A stretch of 64,000 bases of DNA from Ascidia mentula (taxonomy: Eukaryota; Chordata; Ascidiacea; Phlebobranchia; Ascidiidae): positions 2,790,001 through 2,854,000 of the forward strand of contig OX387203.1 of the NCBI GenBank assembly GCA_947561715.1, read 5' to 3'. The notes under the pieces were generated by a model. The model had not been told where the DNA came from. It made no database searches and saw nothing but the letters and a program-made list of their open reading frames with translations. Position 1 is the first letter of the stretch; every line of letters starts with the position of its first letter. Made by a program: the position numbers and the translations under genes. This document shows positions 23,495-34,578 of the stretch, piece by piece.

Positions 23495-25768
23495 CCCGCT
23501 TCTGAGTTGGCCACCGAGGTCCGAAAACACACTTTATGCTCCATCATGGAGCGCCCCACCAGGGGGCATAGGCAGGTGGCCAACTCAGAAGCGGGCGCAC
23601 GAGGAGATTAGTCAGCCAATGATTTTTCAAAATTGAAGAAACATTTGTGTATGTTCCCTTGTTTTTTCTGGATATTCCGTTTAGGTCGGGTTAGGGTTTT
23701 AGGTTACCATTAACAATAGTGGAACGGGACTTAGTTAATGTGAGATTGAGTTCTGTTTACTAGTGGGGAGGCCGGACCTACTTCTCTTATGCTTTCTTAC
23801 CGCGAGTTACTACGATGGAAACATTGTATTTACCATTTAACGCTATTGGGTTATGTCGGGACCTCTTGGTGGTTAGACTAGGTTATGATAACTATTGACC
23901 GTGATCTACAGCGGAAGTCTCCTGGTTGTGATTATTATTAAGCAGGACATTACACATACTGAGCTCGATGTTTATTACCGGGACTTACGGTTAGTGAGAT
24001 CAAGCTTTAACGCTTCTGGGTTATTCCCGGGACTTACAGGGGGATAAACAAGGATTTAATATAGATACTGATCGGAATTTACAGGAAGAGAGACTTAACT
24101 GTGACTAGTATTTATTAGGTGTGAACATATTTATATCGCTCTTGGTTTAATACCGGGACCTCACACGTTAGTAGTTATCTTTAACAGTTCTTAGACTGTG
24201 ATATACCAATTATTTACAAGGATTCACATTACTATTACAGGATTTATTATGATGACTTTTTTGGAGGGTGCGTTAAGATATTTGTCGGGACAGACATCCA
24301 TATTAAGGACGGTCGCCAGTAAGAGTTTATCGGTGAATGGGAATAGTTCGAACCCGACGTGACTTATCGGTTATGGGGAAAGTTATCTTTACCGGGGTTC
24401 GAACTCGGGTGCAGAGCATTACAAGAATGTGCCTCTAACCTCTACACCACAACTGGCGACGGTTTGTCGTCTTCAAATTATAAATATTTTTCAAAACGTT
24501 TTCAGTCAAAAATTCTGCAATAAGACAGCTAAGAAGGCAATTAGTTCATCAAACAACCGTCACCACTCTTGGTGTAGAGGTTAAAATTCCTACCCCGTAA
24601 TGCTCTGTACCTCAGTTCGAACCCCGGTGAGGTAGGGCTAGGCTAAATTATATTTAGGCAAAAAACTTCCACAATAAGAAGACCAAAAGGGCTATTAGGT
24701 TATCAAACATTCGTTACCAGCCGTAGTGTAGAGGTTAACGCCCCCCTCTGTTGATGCTAAGCACCACAGTTCGAACCCCGGTGAGGTAGGGCTTGGCCAA
24801 AATACATTTAGGCAAAAAACTTCTACAATAAGAAAGCTTAAAGGGCAATTAGGTTGTCAAACATTCGTCACCAGCCGTGGTGTTGAGGTTAAAGCTTCCA
24901 TCTCATAATGCTCAGCACCACAGTTCGAACCCTGGTGAGGTAGGGCTTGGCCAAATTATATTTTGGCAAAAAACTTCCACAATAAGAAAGCTAAAGAGGC
25001 AATTAGTTTATCAAATGTTCGTCACCAGCCGTGGTGTAGAGGTAAAAGCTCCCATCTCATAATGCTCAGCACCACAGTTCGAACCCCGGTGAGGTAGGGC
25101 TTGGCCAAATTATATTTAGGCAAAAAACTTCTACAATAAGAAAGCTAAAAGGGCAATTAGGTTACTAAACAAACGTCACCAGCCGTGGTGTAGAGGTTAA
25201 CGCCCCCCTCTATTGATGGTCTCCACCGCTGTTCGAATCCCGGTCAAGTAGTGATTGCCCAAACTATTTTTAGGCAAACAACTTCGACAATAAGAAAGCT
25301 AAAAGGATAAATATGTTGTCAAACATTCGTCACCAGCCGTGGTGTAGAGGTTAAGGTCCCCCTCTATTGATGCTCTCCACCGCTGTTCGAATCCCGGTCA
25401 AGTAGTGTTTGTCCAAATTATTTTTAAGCAAAAGATCTACAATAAGAAAGCTAAAAGGTTAGTTAGGTTATCAAACATTCGTCACCAGCCGTGGTGTAGA
25501 GGTTAACGCCCCCCTCTATTGATGCTCTACACCACAGTTCGAACCCCGGTAAAGTTAATACTTCCTTCCCGGTAACCGTTAATTCACTTCGGGTTCGGAC
25601 TTATCCCTCTCTAACTAAATTAACGCTGGTGTCACCTCTCCGTGTGTGTGCCTGTCACGGATGGGTAAAAGTAATTCGGTAATTATCTCTCTCATCCCCG
25701 TTAAACTCACTGAAATCAGGCTAAGGACCACGGCCAGGTAGCCCTGCGTTTAGTCAGGCTAAGAAGTC
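23495..25768 (+). repeat. Array unit 5
   Basis: Unit of 2274 bp. Its hairpin loop is shorter because one CAGGG echo is deleted. Its module variants (CTCTTGGTG, CTCTGTTGATG) are shared with unit 6. Confidence 0.85.
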
Positions 25769-28061
25769 CCCGCTTCTGAGTTGGCCACCGAGGTCCGAAA
25801 ACACACTTTATGCTCCATCAGGGAGCGCCCCACCAGGGGGCAAGTGTCCCATCAGGGGGCATAGGCAGGTGGCCAACTCAGAAGCGGGCGCACGAGGAGA
25901 TTAGTCAGCCAATGACTTTTCAAAATTTAAGAAAAATTTGTGTATGTCCCCTTGTTTTTTCTGGATATTCTGTTTAGGTCGGGTTAGGGTTTTAGGTTAC
26001 AATTAACGATAGTGGAACGGGACTTAGTTAATGTGAGATTGAGTTCTGTTTACTAGTGGGGAGGCCGGACCTACTTCTCTTATGGTTTCTTACCGCGAGT
26101 TACTACGATGGAAACATTGTATTTACCATTTAACGCTATTGGGTTATGTCGGGACCTCTTGGTGGTTAGACTAGGTTATGATAACTATTGACCGTGATCT
26201 ACAGCGGAAGTCTCCTGGTTGTGATTATTATTAAGCAGGACATTACACATACTGAGCGCGATGTTTATTACCGGGACTTACGGTTAGTGAGATCAAGCTT
26301 TAACGCTTCTGGGTTATTCCCGGGACTTACAGGGGGATAGACAAGGATTTAATATAGATACTGACCGGAATTTACAGGAAGAGAGACTTAACTGTGACTA
26401 GTATTTATTAGGTGTGAACATATTTATATCGCTCTTGGTTTAATACCGGGACCTCACACGTTAGTAGTTATCTTTAACAGTTCTTAGACTGTGATATACC
26501 AATTATTTACAAGGATTCACATTACTATTACAGGATTTATTATGATGACTTTTTTGGAGGGTGCGTTAAGATATTTGTCGGGACAGACATCCATATTAAG
26601 GACGGTCGCCAGTAAGAGTTTATCGGTGAATGGGAATAGTTCGAACCCGACGTGACTTATCGGTTATGGGGAAAGTTATCTTTACCGGGGTTCGAACTCG
26701 GGTGCAGAGCATTACAAGAATGTGCCTCTAACCTCTACACCACAACTGGCGACGGTTTGTCGTCTTCAAATTATAAATATTTTTCAAAACGTTTTCAGTC
26801 AAAAATTCTGCAATAAGACAGCTAAGAAGGCAATTAGTTCATCAAACAACCGTCACCACTCTTGGTGTAGAGGTTAAAATTCCTACCCCGTAATGCTCTG
26901 TACCTCAGTTCGAACCCCGGTGAGGTAGGGCTAGGCTAAATTATATTTAGGCAAAAAACTTCCACAATAAGAAGACCAAAAGGGCTATTAGGTTATCAAA
27001 CATTCGTTACCAGCCGTAGTGTAGAGGTTAACGCCCCCCTCTGTTGATGCTAAGCACCACAGTTCGAACCCCGGTGAGGTAGGGCTTGGCCAAAATACAT
27101 TTAGGCAAAAAACTTCTACAATAAGAAAGCTTAAAGGGCAATTAGGTTGTCAAACATTCGTCACCAGCCGTGGTGTTGAGGTTAAAGCTTCCATCTCATA
27201 ATGCTCAGCACCACAGTTCGAACCCTGGTGAGGTAGGGCTTGGCCAAATTATATTTTGGCAAAAAACTTCCACAATAAGAAAGCTAAAGAGGCAATTAGT
27301 TTATCAAATGTTCGTCACCAGCCGTGGTGTAGAGGTAAAAGCTCCCATCTCATAATGCTCAGCACCACAGTTCGAACCCCGGTGAGGTAGGGCTTGGCCA
27401 AATTATATTTAGGCAAAAAACTTCTACAATAAGAAAGCTAAAAGGGCAATTAGGTTACTAAACAAACGTCACCAGCCGTGGTGTAGAGGTTAACGCCCCC
27501 CTCTATTGATGGTCTCCACCGCTGTTCGAATCCCGGTCAAGTAGTGATTGCCCAAACTATTTTTAGGCAAACAACTTCGACAATAAGAAAGCTAAAAGGA
27601 TAAATATGTTGTCAAACATTCGTCACCAGCCGTGGTGTAGAGGTTAAGGTCCCCCTCTATTGATGCTCTCCACCGCTGTTCGAATCCCGGTCAAGTAGTG
27701 TTTGTCCAAATTATTTTTAAGCAAAAGATCTACAATAAGAAAGCTAAAAGGTTAGTTAGGTTATCAAACATTCGTCACCAGCCGTGGTGTAGAGGTTAAC
27801 GCCCCCCTCTATTGATGCTCTACACCACAGTTCGAACCCCGGTAAAGTTAATACTTCCTTCCCGGTAACCGTTAATTCACTTCGGGTTCGGACTTATCCC
27901 TCTCTAACTAAATTAACGCTGGTGTCACCTCTCCGTGTGTGTGCCTGTCACGGATGGGTAAAAGTAATTCGGTAATTATCTCTCTCATCCCCGTTAAACT
28001 CACTGAAATCAGGCTAAGGACCACGGCCAGGTAGCCCTGCGTTTAGTCAGGCTAAGAAGTC
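25769..28061 (+). repeat. Array unit 6
   Basis: Unit of 2293 bp with an intact hairpin and seven right-facing modules. Its variants are shared with units 5 and 7, and it looks like a recent copy from the same source. Confidence 0.85.
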
Positions 28062-30350
28062 CCCGCTTCTGAGTTGGCCACCGAGGTCCGAAAACACACT
28101 TTATGCTCCATCAGGGAGCGCCCCACCAGGGGGCAAGTGTCCCATCAGGGGGCATAGGCAGGTGGCCAACTCAGAAGCGGGCGCACGAGGAGATTAGTCA
28201 GCCAATGACTTTTCAAAATTTAAGAAAAATTTGTGTATGTCCCCTTGTTTTTTCTGGATATTCTGTTTAGGTCGGGTTAGGGTTTTAGGTTACAATTAAC
28301 GATAGTGGAACGGGACTTAGTTAATGTGAGATTGAGTTCTGTTTACTAGTGGGGAGGCCGGACCTACTTCTCTTATGGTTTCTTACCGCGAGTTACTACG
28401 ATGGAAACATTGTATTTACCATTTAACGCTATTGGGTTATGTCGGGACCTCTTGGTGGTTAGACTAGGTTATGATAACTATTGACCGTGATCTACAGCGG
28501 AAGTCTCCTGGTTGTGATTATTATTAAGCAGGACATTACACATACTGAGCGCGATGTTTATTACCGGGACTTACGGTTAGTGAGATCAAGCTTTAACGCT
28601 TCTGGGTTATTCCCGGGACTTACAGGGGGATAGACAAGGATTTAATATAGATACTGACCGGAATTTACAGGAAGAGAGACTTAACTGTGACTAGTATTTA
28701 TTAGGTGTGAACATATTTATATCGCTCTTGGTTTAATACCGGGACCTCACACGTTAGTAGTTATCTTTAACAGTTCTTAGACTGTGATATACCAATTATT
28801 TACAAGGATTAACATTACTATTTCAGGATTTATTATGATGACTTTTTTGGAGGGTGCGTTAAGATATTTGTCGGGACAGACATCCATATTAAGGACGGTC
28901 GCCAGTAAGAGTTTATCGGTGAATGGGAATAGTTCGAACCCGACGAGACTTATCGGTTATGGGGAAAGTTATCTTTACCGGGGTTCGAACTCGGGTGCAG
29001 AGCATTACAAGAATGTGCCTCTAACCTCTACACCACAACTGGCGACGGTTTGTCGTCTTCAAATTATAAATATTTTTCAAAACGTTTTCAGTCAAAAATT
29101 CTGCAATAAGACAGCTAAGAAGGCAATTAGTTCATCAAACAACCGTCACCACTCGTGGTGTAGAGGTTAAAATTCCTACCCCGTAATGCTCTGTACCTCA
29201 GTTCGAACCCCGGTGAGGTAGGGTAGGCTAAATTATATTTAGGCAAAAAACTTCCACAATAAGAAGACCAAAAGGGCTATTAGGTTATCAAACATTCGTT
29301 ACCAGCCGTAGTGTAGAGGTTAACGCCCCCCTCTATTGATGCTAAGCACCACAGTTCGAACCCCGGTGAGGTAGGGCTTGGCCAAAATACATTTAGGCAA
29401 AAAACTTCTACAATAAGAAAGCTTAAAGGGCAATTAGGTTGTCAAATATTCGTCAACAGCCGTGGTGTTGAGGTTAAAGCTTCCATCTCATAATGCTCAG
29501 CACCACAGTTCGAACCCCGGTAAGGTAGGGCTTGGCCAAATTATATTTAGGCAAAAAACTTCTACAATAAGAAAGCTAAAAGGGCAATTAGGTTACTAAA
29601 CAAACGTCACCAGCCGTGGTGTAGAGGTTAACGCCCCCCTCTATTGATGGTCTCCACCGCTGTTCGAATCCCGGTCAAGTAGTGACTGCCAAACTATTTT
29701 TAGGCAAACAACTTCGACAATAAGAAAGCTAAAAGGATAAATATGTTATCAAACATTCGTCACCAGCCGTGGTGTAGAGGTTAACGTCCCCCTCTATTGA
29801 TGCTCTCCACCGCTGTTCGAATCCCGGTCAAGTAGTGTTTGTCCAAATTATTTTTAAGCAAAAGATCTACAATAAGAAAGCTAAAAGGTTAGTTAGGTTA
29901 TCAAACATTCGTCACCAGCCGTGGTGTAGAGGTTAACGCCCCCCTCTATTGATGCTCTACACCACAGTTCGAACCCCGGTAAAGTAGTGTTTGTCCAAAT
30001 TATTTTTAAGCAAAAGATCTACAATAAGAAAGCTAAAAGGTTAGTTAGGTTATCAAACATTCGTCACCAGCCGTGGTGTAGAGGTTAACGCCCCCCTCTA
30101 TTGATGCTCTACACCACAGTTCGAACCCCGGTAAAGTTAATACTTCTTACCCGGTAACCGTTAATTCACTTCGGGTTCGGACTTATCCCTCTCTAACTAA
30201 ATTAACGCTGGTGTCACCTCTCCGTGTGTGTGCCTGTCACGGATGGGTAAAAGTAATTCGGTAATTATCTCTCTCATCCCCGTTAAACTCACTGAAATCA
30301 GGCTAAGGACCACGGCCAGGTAGCCCTGCGTTTAGTCAGGCTAAGAAGTC
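28062..30350 (+). repeat. Array unit 7
   Basis: Unit of 2289 bp. One module of the usual order is missing near 29500, and an extra copy of the last module has been added at about 29985-30135, so the module count stays at seven. Confidence 0.85.
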
Positions 30351-32509
30351 CCCGCTTCTGAGTTGGCCACCGAGGTTCGAAAACACACTTTATGCTCCAT
30401 CAGGGAGCGCCCCACCAGGGGGCAAGTGTCCCATCAGGGGGGCATAGGCAGGTGGCCAACTCAGAAGCGGGCGCACGAGGAGATTAGTCAGCCAATGATT
30501 TTTCAAAATTGAAGAAAAATTTGTGTATGTCCCCTTCTTTTTTCTGGATATTCCGTTTAGGTCGGGTTAGGGTTTTAGGTTACCATTAACGATAGTGGAA
30601 CGGGTCTTAGTTAATGTGAGATTGAGTTCTGTTTACTAGTTGGGAGGCCGGACTTACTTCTCTTATGGTTTCTTTCCGCGAGTAACAACGGTGGAAACAT
30701 TGTGTTTACCATTTAACGCTATTGGGTTATGCCGGGACCTCCTGGTGGTTAGACTACGTTATGCCAACTATTGACCGTGATCTACAGCGGAAGTCTCCCG
30801 GTTGTGATTATCATTAAGCAGGCCATTACACATACTGAGCGCGATGTTTTTTCCGGGACTTACGGTTAGTGAGATCAAGCTATAACGCTTCTTGGTTATT
30901 CCCGGGACTTACAGGGGGATAGATCTAATATAGACACTGACTGGAATTTACACGAAGAGAGACTTGATTGTGACTAGTATTTATTAGGTGTGAACATATT
31001 TATGTCGCTCTTGGTTTAATACCGGGGCTGGACACGTTAGTAATTATCTTTAACAGTTCTTACATTGATATGTACCAATTATTTACAAGGATTCACATTA
31101 TTATTACAGGATTTATTATAATGACTTTTTTAGAGGGTGCGTTAAGATATTTGTCGGGACAGACATCCATATTAAGGACGGTCGCCAGTAAGAGTTTATC
31201 GGTGAATGGGAATAGTTCGAACCCGATGTGACTTATCGGTTATGGGGAAAGTTACCTTTACCGGGGTTCGAACTCGGGTGCAGAGCATTACAAGAATGTG
31301 CCTCTAACCTCTACACCACAACTGGCGACGGATTGTCGTCTTCAAATTATCCTTATTTTTTAAATCGTTTTCAGTCAAAAATTCTGCAATAAGACAGCTA
31401 AGAAGGCAATTAGTTCATCAAACAACCGTCACCACTCGTGGTGTAGAAGTTAAAATTCCTACCCCGTAATGCTCTGTACCTCAGTTCGAGCCCCGGTGAG
31501 GAAGGGCTAGGCCAAATTATATTTTGGCAAAAAACTTCTACAATAAGAAGACCAAAAGGGCTATTAGGTTATCAAACATTCGTCACCAGCCGTGGTGTAG
31601 AGGTTAACGCCCCCATCTATTGATGCTCAGCACCACAGTTCGAACCCCGGTGAGGTAGGGCTTGGCCAAAATACATTTAGGCAAAAAACTTCTACAATAA
31701 GAAAGCTTAAAGGGCAATTAGGTTGTCAAATATTCGTCACCAGCCGTGGTGTTGAGGTTAAAGCTCCCATTTCATAATGCTCAGCACCACAGTTCGAACC
31801 CTGGTGAGGTAGGGCTTGGCCAAATTATATTTAGGCAAAAAACTTCTACAATAAGAAAGCTAAAAGGGCAATCAGGTTAGCAAATATTCGTCACCAGCCG
31901 TGGTGTAGAGGTAAAAGCTCCCATCTCATAATGCTCAGCACCACAGTTCGAACCCCGGTGAGGTAGGGCTTGGCCAAACTATATTTAGGCAAAAAACTTC
32001 TACAATAAGAAAGCTAAAAGGGCAATTAGGTTATAAGATATTCGCCACCAGCCGTGGTGTAGAGGTAAAAGCTCCCATCTCATAATGCTCAGCACCACAG
32101 TTCGAACCCCGGTGAGGTAGGGCTTGACCAAATTATATTTAGGCAAAAACTTCTACAATAAGAAAACTAAAAGGGCAATTAGGTTACTAGACAAATGTCA
32201 CCAGCCGTGGTGTAGAGGTTAACGTCCCCCTCTATTGATTCTCTCCACCGCTGTTCGAATCCCGGTCAAGTAGTGCTTGTCCAAATTAGTTTTAAGCAAA
32301 ATATCTACTATAAGAAAGCTAAAAGGTTAGTTAGGTTATCAAACATTCGTCACCAGCCGTGGTGTAGAGGTTAACGCCCCACTCTATTGATGCTCTACAC
32401 CACAGTTCGAACCCCGGTAAAGTTAATACTTCTTTCCCGGTAACTGTTAATTCACTTCGGGTTCGGACTTATCCCTCTGTAACTAAATTAACGCTGGTGT
32501 CACCTCTCC

Positions 32510-32551
<42 letters not shown>

Positions 32552-32668
32552 CTGTCACGGATGGGTAAAATTAATTCGGTAATTATCTCTCTCATCCCCG
32601 TTAAACTCACTGAAATCAGGCTAAGGACCACGGCCAGGTAGCCCTGCGTTTAGTCAGGCTAAGAAGTC
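30351..32668 (+). repeat. Array unit 8
   Basis: The longest unit, 2318 bp, and more diverged in the linker than units 2-7. Its tail holds the expanded (GT)n at 32511-32550. Seven right-facing modules. Confidence 0.85.
32511..32550. repeat. (GT)n microsatellite, 40 bp
   Basis: An expansion of the short CGTGTGTGTGCC tract that is present in the tail of every array unit. Only this unit has expanded it. Confidence 0.95.
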
Positions 32669-34217
32669 CCCGCTTCTGAGTTGGCCACCGAGGTTCGAAA
32701 ACACACTTTATGCTCCATCAGGGAGCGCCCCACCAGGGGGCAAGTGTCCCATCAGGGGGCATAGGCAGGTGGCCAACTCAGAAGCGGGCGCACGAGGAGA
32801 TTAGTCATCCAATGATTTTTCAAAATTTAAGAAAAATTTGTGTATGTCCCCTTGTTTTTTCTGGATATTCTGTTTAGGTCGGGTTAGGGTTTTAGGTTAC
32901 CATTAACGATAGTGGAACGGGACTTAGTTAATGTGAGTTTGAGTTCTGTTTACTAGTGGGGAGGCCGGACCCACTTCTCTTATGGTTTCTTAAAGCGGGT
33001 TACTACGATGGAAACATTGTATTTGCCATTTAACGCTATTGGGTTATGCCGGGACCTCCTGGTGGTTAGACTATGTTATGATAACTATTGACCGTGATCT
33101 ACAGCGGAAGTCTCCTGGTTGTGATTATTATTAAGCAGGCCATTACATGTACTGAGCGCGATGTTTATTACCGGGACTTACGGTCGGTGAGATCAAGCTA
33201 TAACGCTTCTGGGTTATTCCCGGGACTTACAAGGATCTAATATAGATACTGACTGGAATTTACACGAAGAGAGACTTAATTGCGACTAGTATTTATTAGG
33301 TGTGAACATATTTATATCGCTCTTGGTTTAATACCGGGACTGGACACGTTAGTAATTATCTTTAACAGTTTTTACACTGATATGTACCAATTAATTACAA
33401 GGATTCACATTATTATTACAGGATTTTTTATGATGACTTTTTTGGAGGGTGCGTTAAGATATTTGTCGGGATAGACATCCATATTAAGGACAGTCGCCAG
33501 TAAGTGTTTTTCGGTGAAAGGGAATAGTTCGAACCCGACGTGACTTTATCGGTTATGGGGAAAGTTACCTTTACCGGGGTTCGAACTCGGGTGCAGAGCA
33601 TTACAAGAATGTGACTTTAACCTCTACACCACAACTGGCGACGGTTTGTCGACTTCAAATTATCCTTATGTTTCAAATGGTTTTCAATCAAAAATTCTGC
33701 AATAAGGCAGCTAAGAAGGCAATTAGCTCATCAAACCACCGTCACCACTCGTGGTGTAGAGGTAACAATTCCCACCCCGTAATGCTCTGTACCTCAGTTC
33801 GAACCCCGGTGAGGTAGGTCTTGGCCAAATTATATTTAGGCAAAAAACTTCTACAATAAGAAAGCTAAAAGGGCAATCAGGTTAGCAAATATTCGTCACC
33901 AGCCGTGGTGTAGAGGTAAAAGCTCCCATCTCATAATGCTCAGCACCACAGTTCGAACCCCGGTGAGGTAGGGCTTGGCCAAATTATTTTTAGGCAAAAA
34001 ACTTCTACAATAAGAAAGCTAAAAGATTAGTTAGGTGATCAAACATTCGTCACCAGCCGTGGTGTAAATTCAACGTCCCCCTCTATTGATGCTCTGCACA
34101 ATAGTTCGAACCCCGGTAAAGTTAAAACTCCTTTCCCGGTAACCGTTAATTCACTTCGGGTTCGGACTTATCCCACTCTAACTATATTAACGCTGGTGTC
34201 ACCTCTCCGTGTGTGTT
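32669..34217 (+). repeat. Array unit 9, truncated
   Basis: About 1.55 kb with only three right-facing modules. It ends in CTCCGTGTGTGT at about 34217, directly before unique DNA upstream of GPCR A. It is diverged from the central units, as expected at an array edge. Confidence 0.85.
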
Positions 34218-34578
34218 CTTACCAGGTTTAAATCTATATAATAAATGTTGTCATGGACTGTAAGCAACGATAATGTTGTGTTTTTCTTCGTTCAAAAATT
34301 GATGTCTCACCAATGTAACGTCCAGAAAAAATCTAATAGTTTACAACGTGTTTAAGTAACGGCAACAGGATATTAAAGCGACATGTTAGCGGCGCGTCCA
34401 CCCAAAACCGTGCGCAATATTTAGATACGTGCTGCAAGACAGCGTGCGTGCATCGTGATGACGTCATCTGTTGATGTGATCAACAAAATGTTAAGTAAAT
34501 ACTGTTTTTGACATTGGTAATTTTTAACTTCCATTGATGCAAATAACACAAAGAATTCACTGATCTGTTGCTGCCGAT
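34218..34578 (+). promoter_or_regulatory. Upstream region of GPCR A with a CRE palindrome
   Basis: TGACGTCA, the full cAMP-response-element palindrome, is at 34459-34466, 113 bp before the start codon. The surrounding block (GCGCAATATTTAG, then CATCGTGATGACGTCATCTG, then TTGATGTGATCA) is conserved upstream of GPCR C at the same distance. Use by CREB/ATF-type factors is inference. Confidence 0.5.

Larger units (their letters stand above)
12170..34217. repeat. Higher-order satellite array built from tRNA-like modules
   Basis: About 22 kb of near-uniform tandem repeat. Taking the hairpin CCCGCTTCTGAGTTG as phase marker, units begin at 14561, 16700, 18969, 21229, 23495, 25769, 28062, 30351 and 32669, giving periods of 2139, 2269, 2260, 2266, 2274, 2293, 2289 and 2318 bp. 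An inverted unit lies to the left. Each full unit consists of one hairpin segment, a roughly 1.1-kb linker with a TTAGGG-like motif, one tRNA-like module facing left, six or seven tRNA-like modules facing right spaced about 153 bp apart, and a conserved tail with a short (GT)n. I count about 70 modules in all. The array begins inside a module next to the Penelope relic and stops abruptly 362 bp before the first GPCR start codon. Units carry no shared long reading frame. Confidence 0.95.

Noticed and set aside
28784-29170. 128-codon frame in unit 7
   Set aside because: It runs from linker into a tRNA-like module and exists only because single-base changes remove stops present in sister units.
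12170-34217. Cluster of functional tRNA genes
   Set aside because: Pol III boxes are present, but the acceptor, anticodon and mostly the T stems do not pair, and there is no consistent anticodon.
12170-34217. CRISPR-like array of regularly spaced repeats
   Set aside because: The spacing is about 153 bp, the spacers are themselves repeated, no cas-like genes occur and the genome is eukaryotic.
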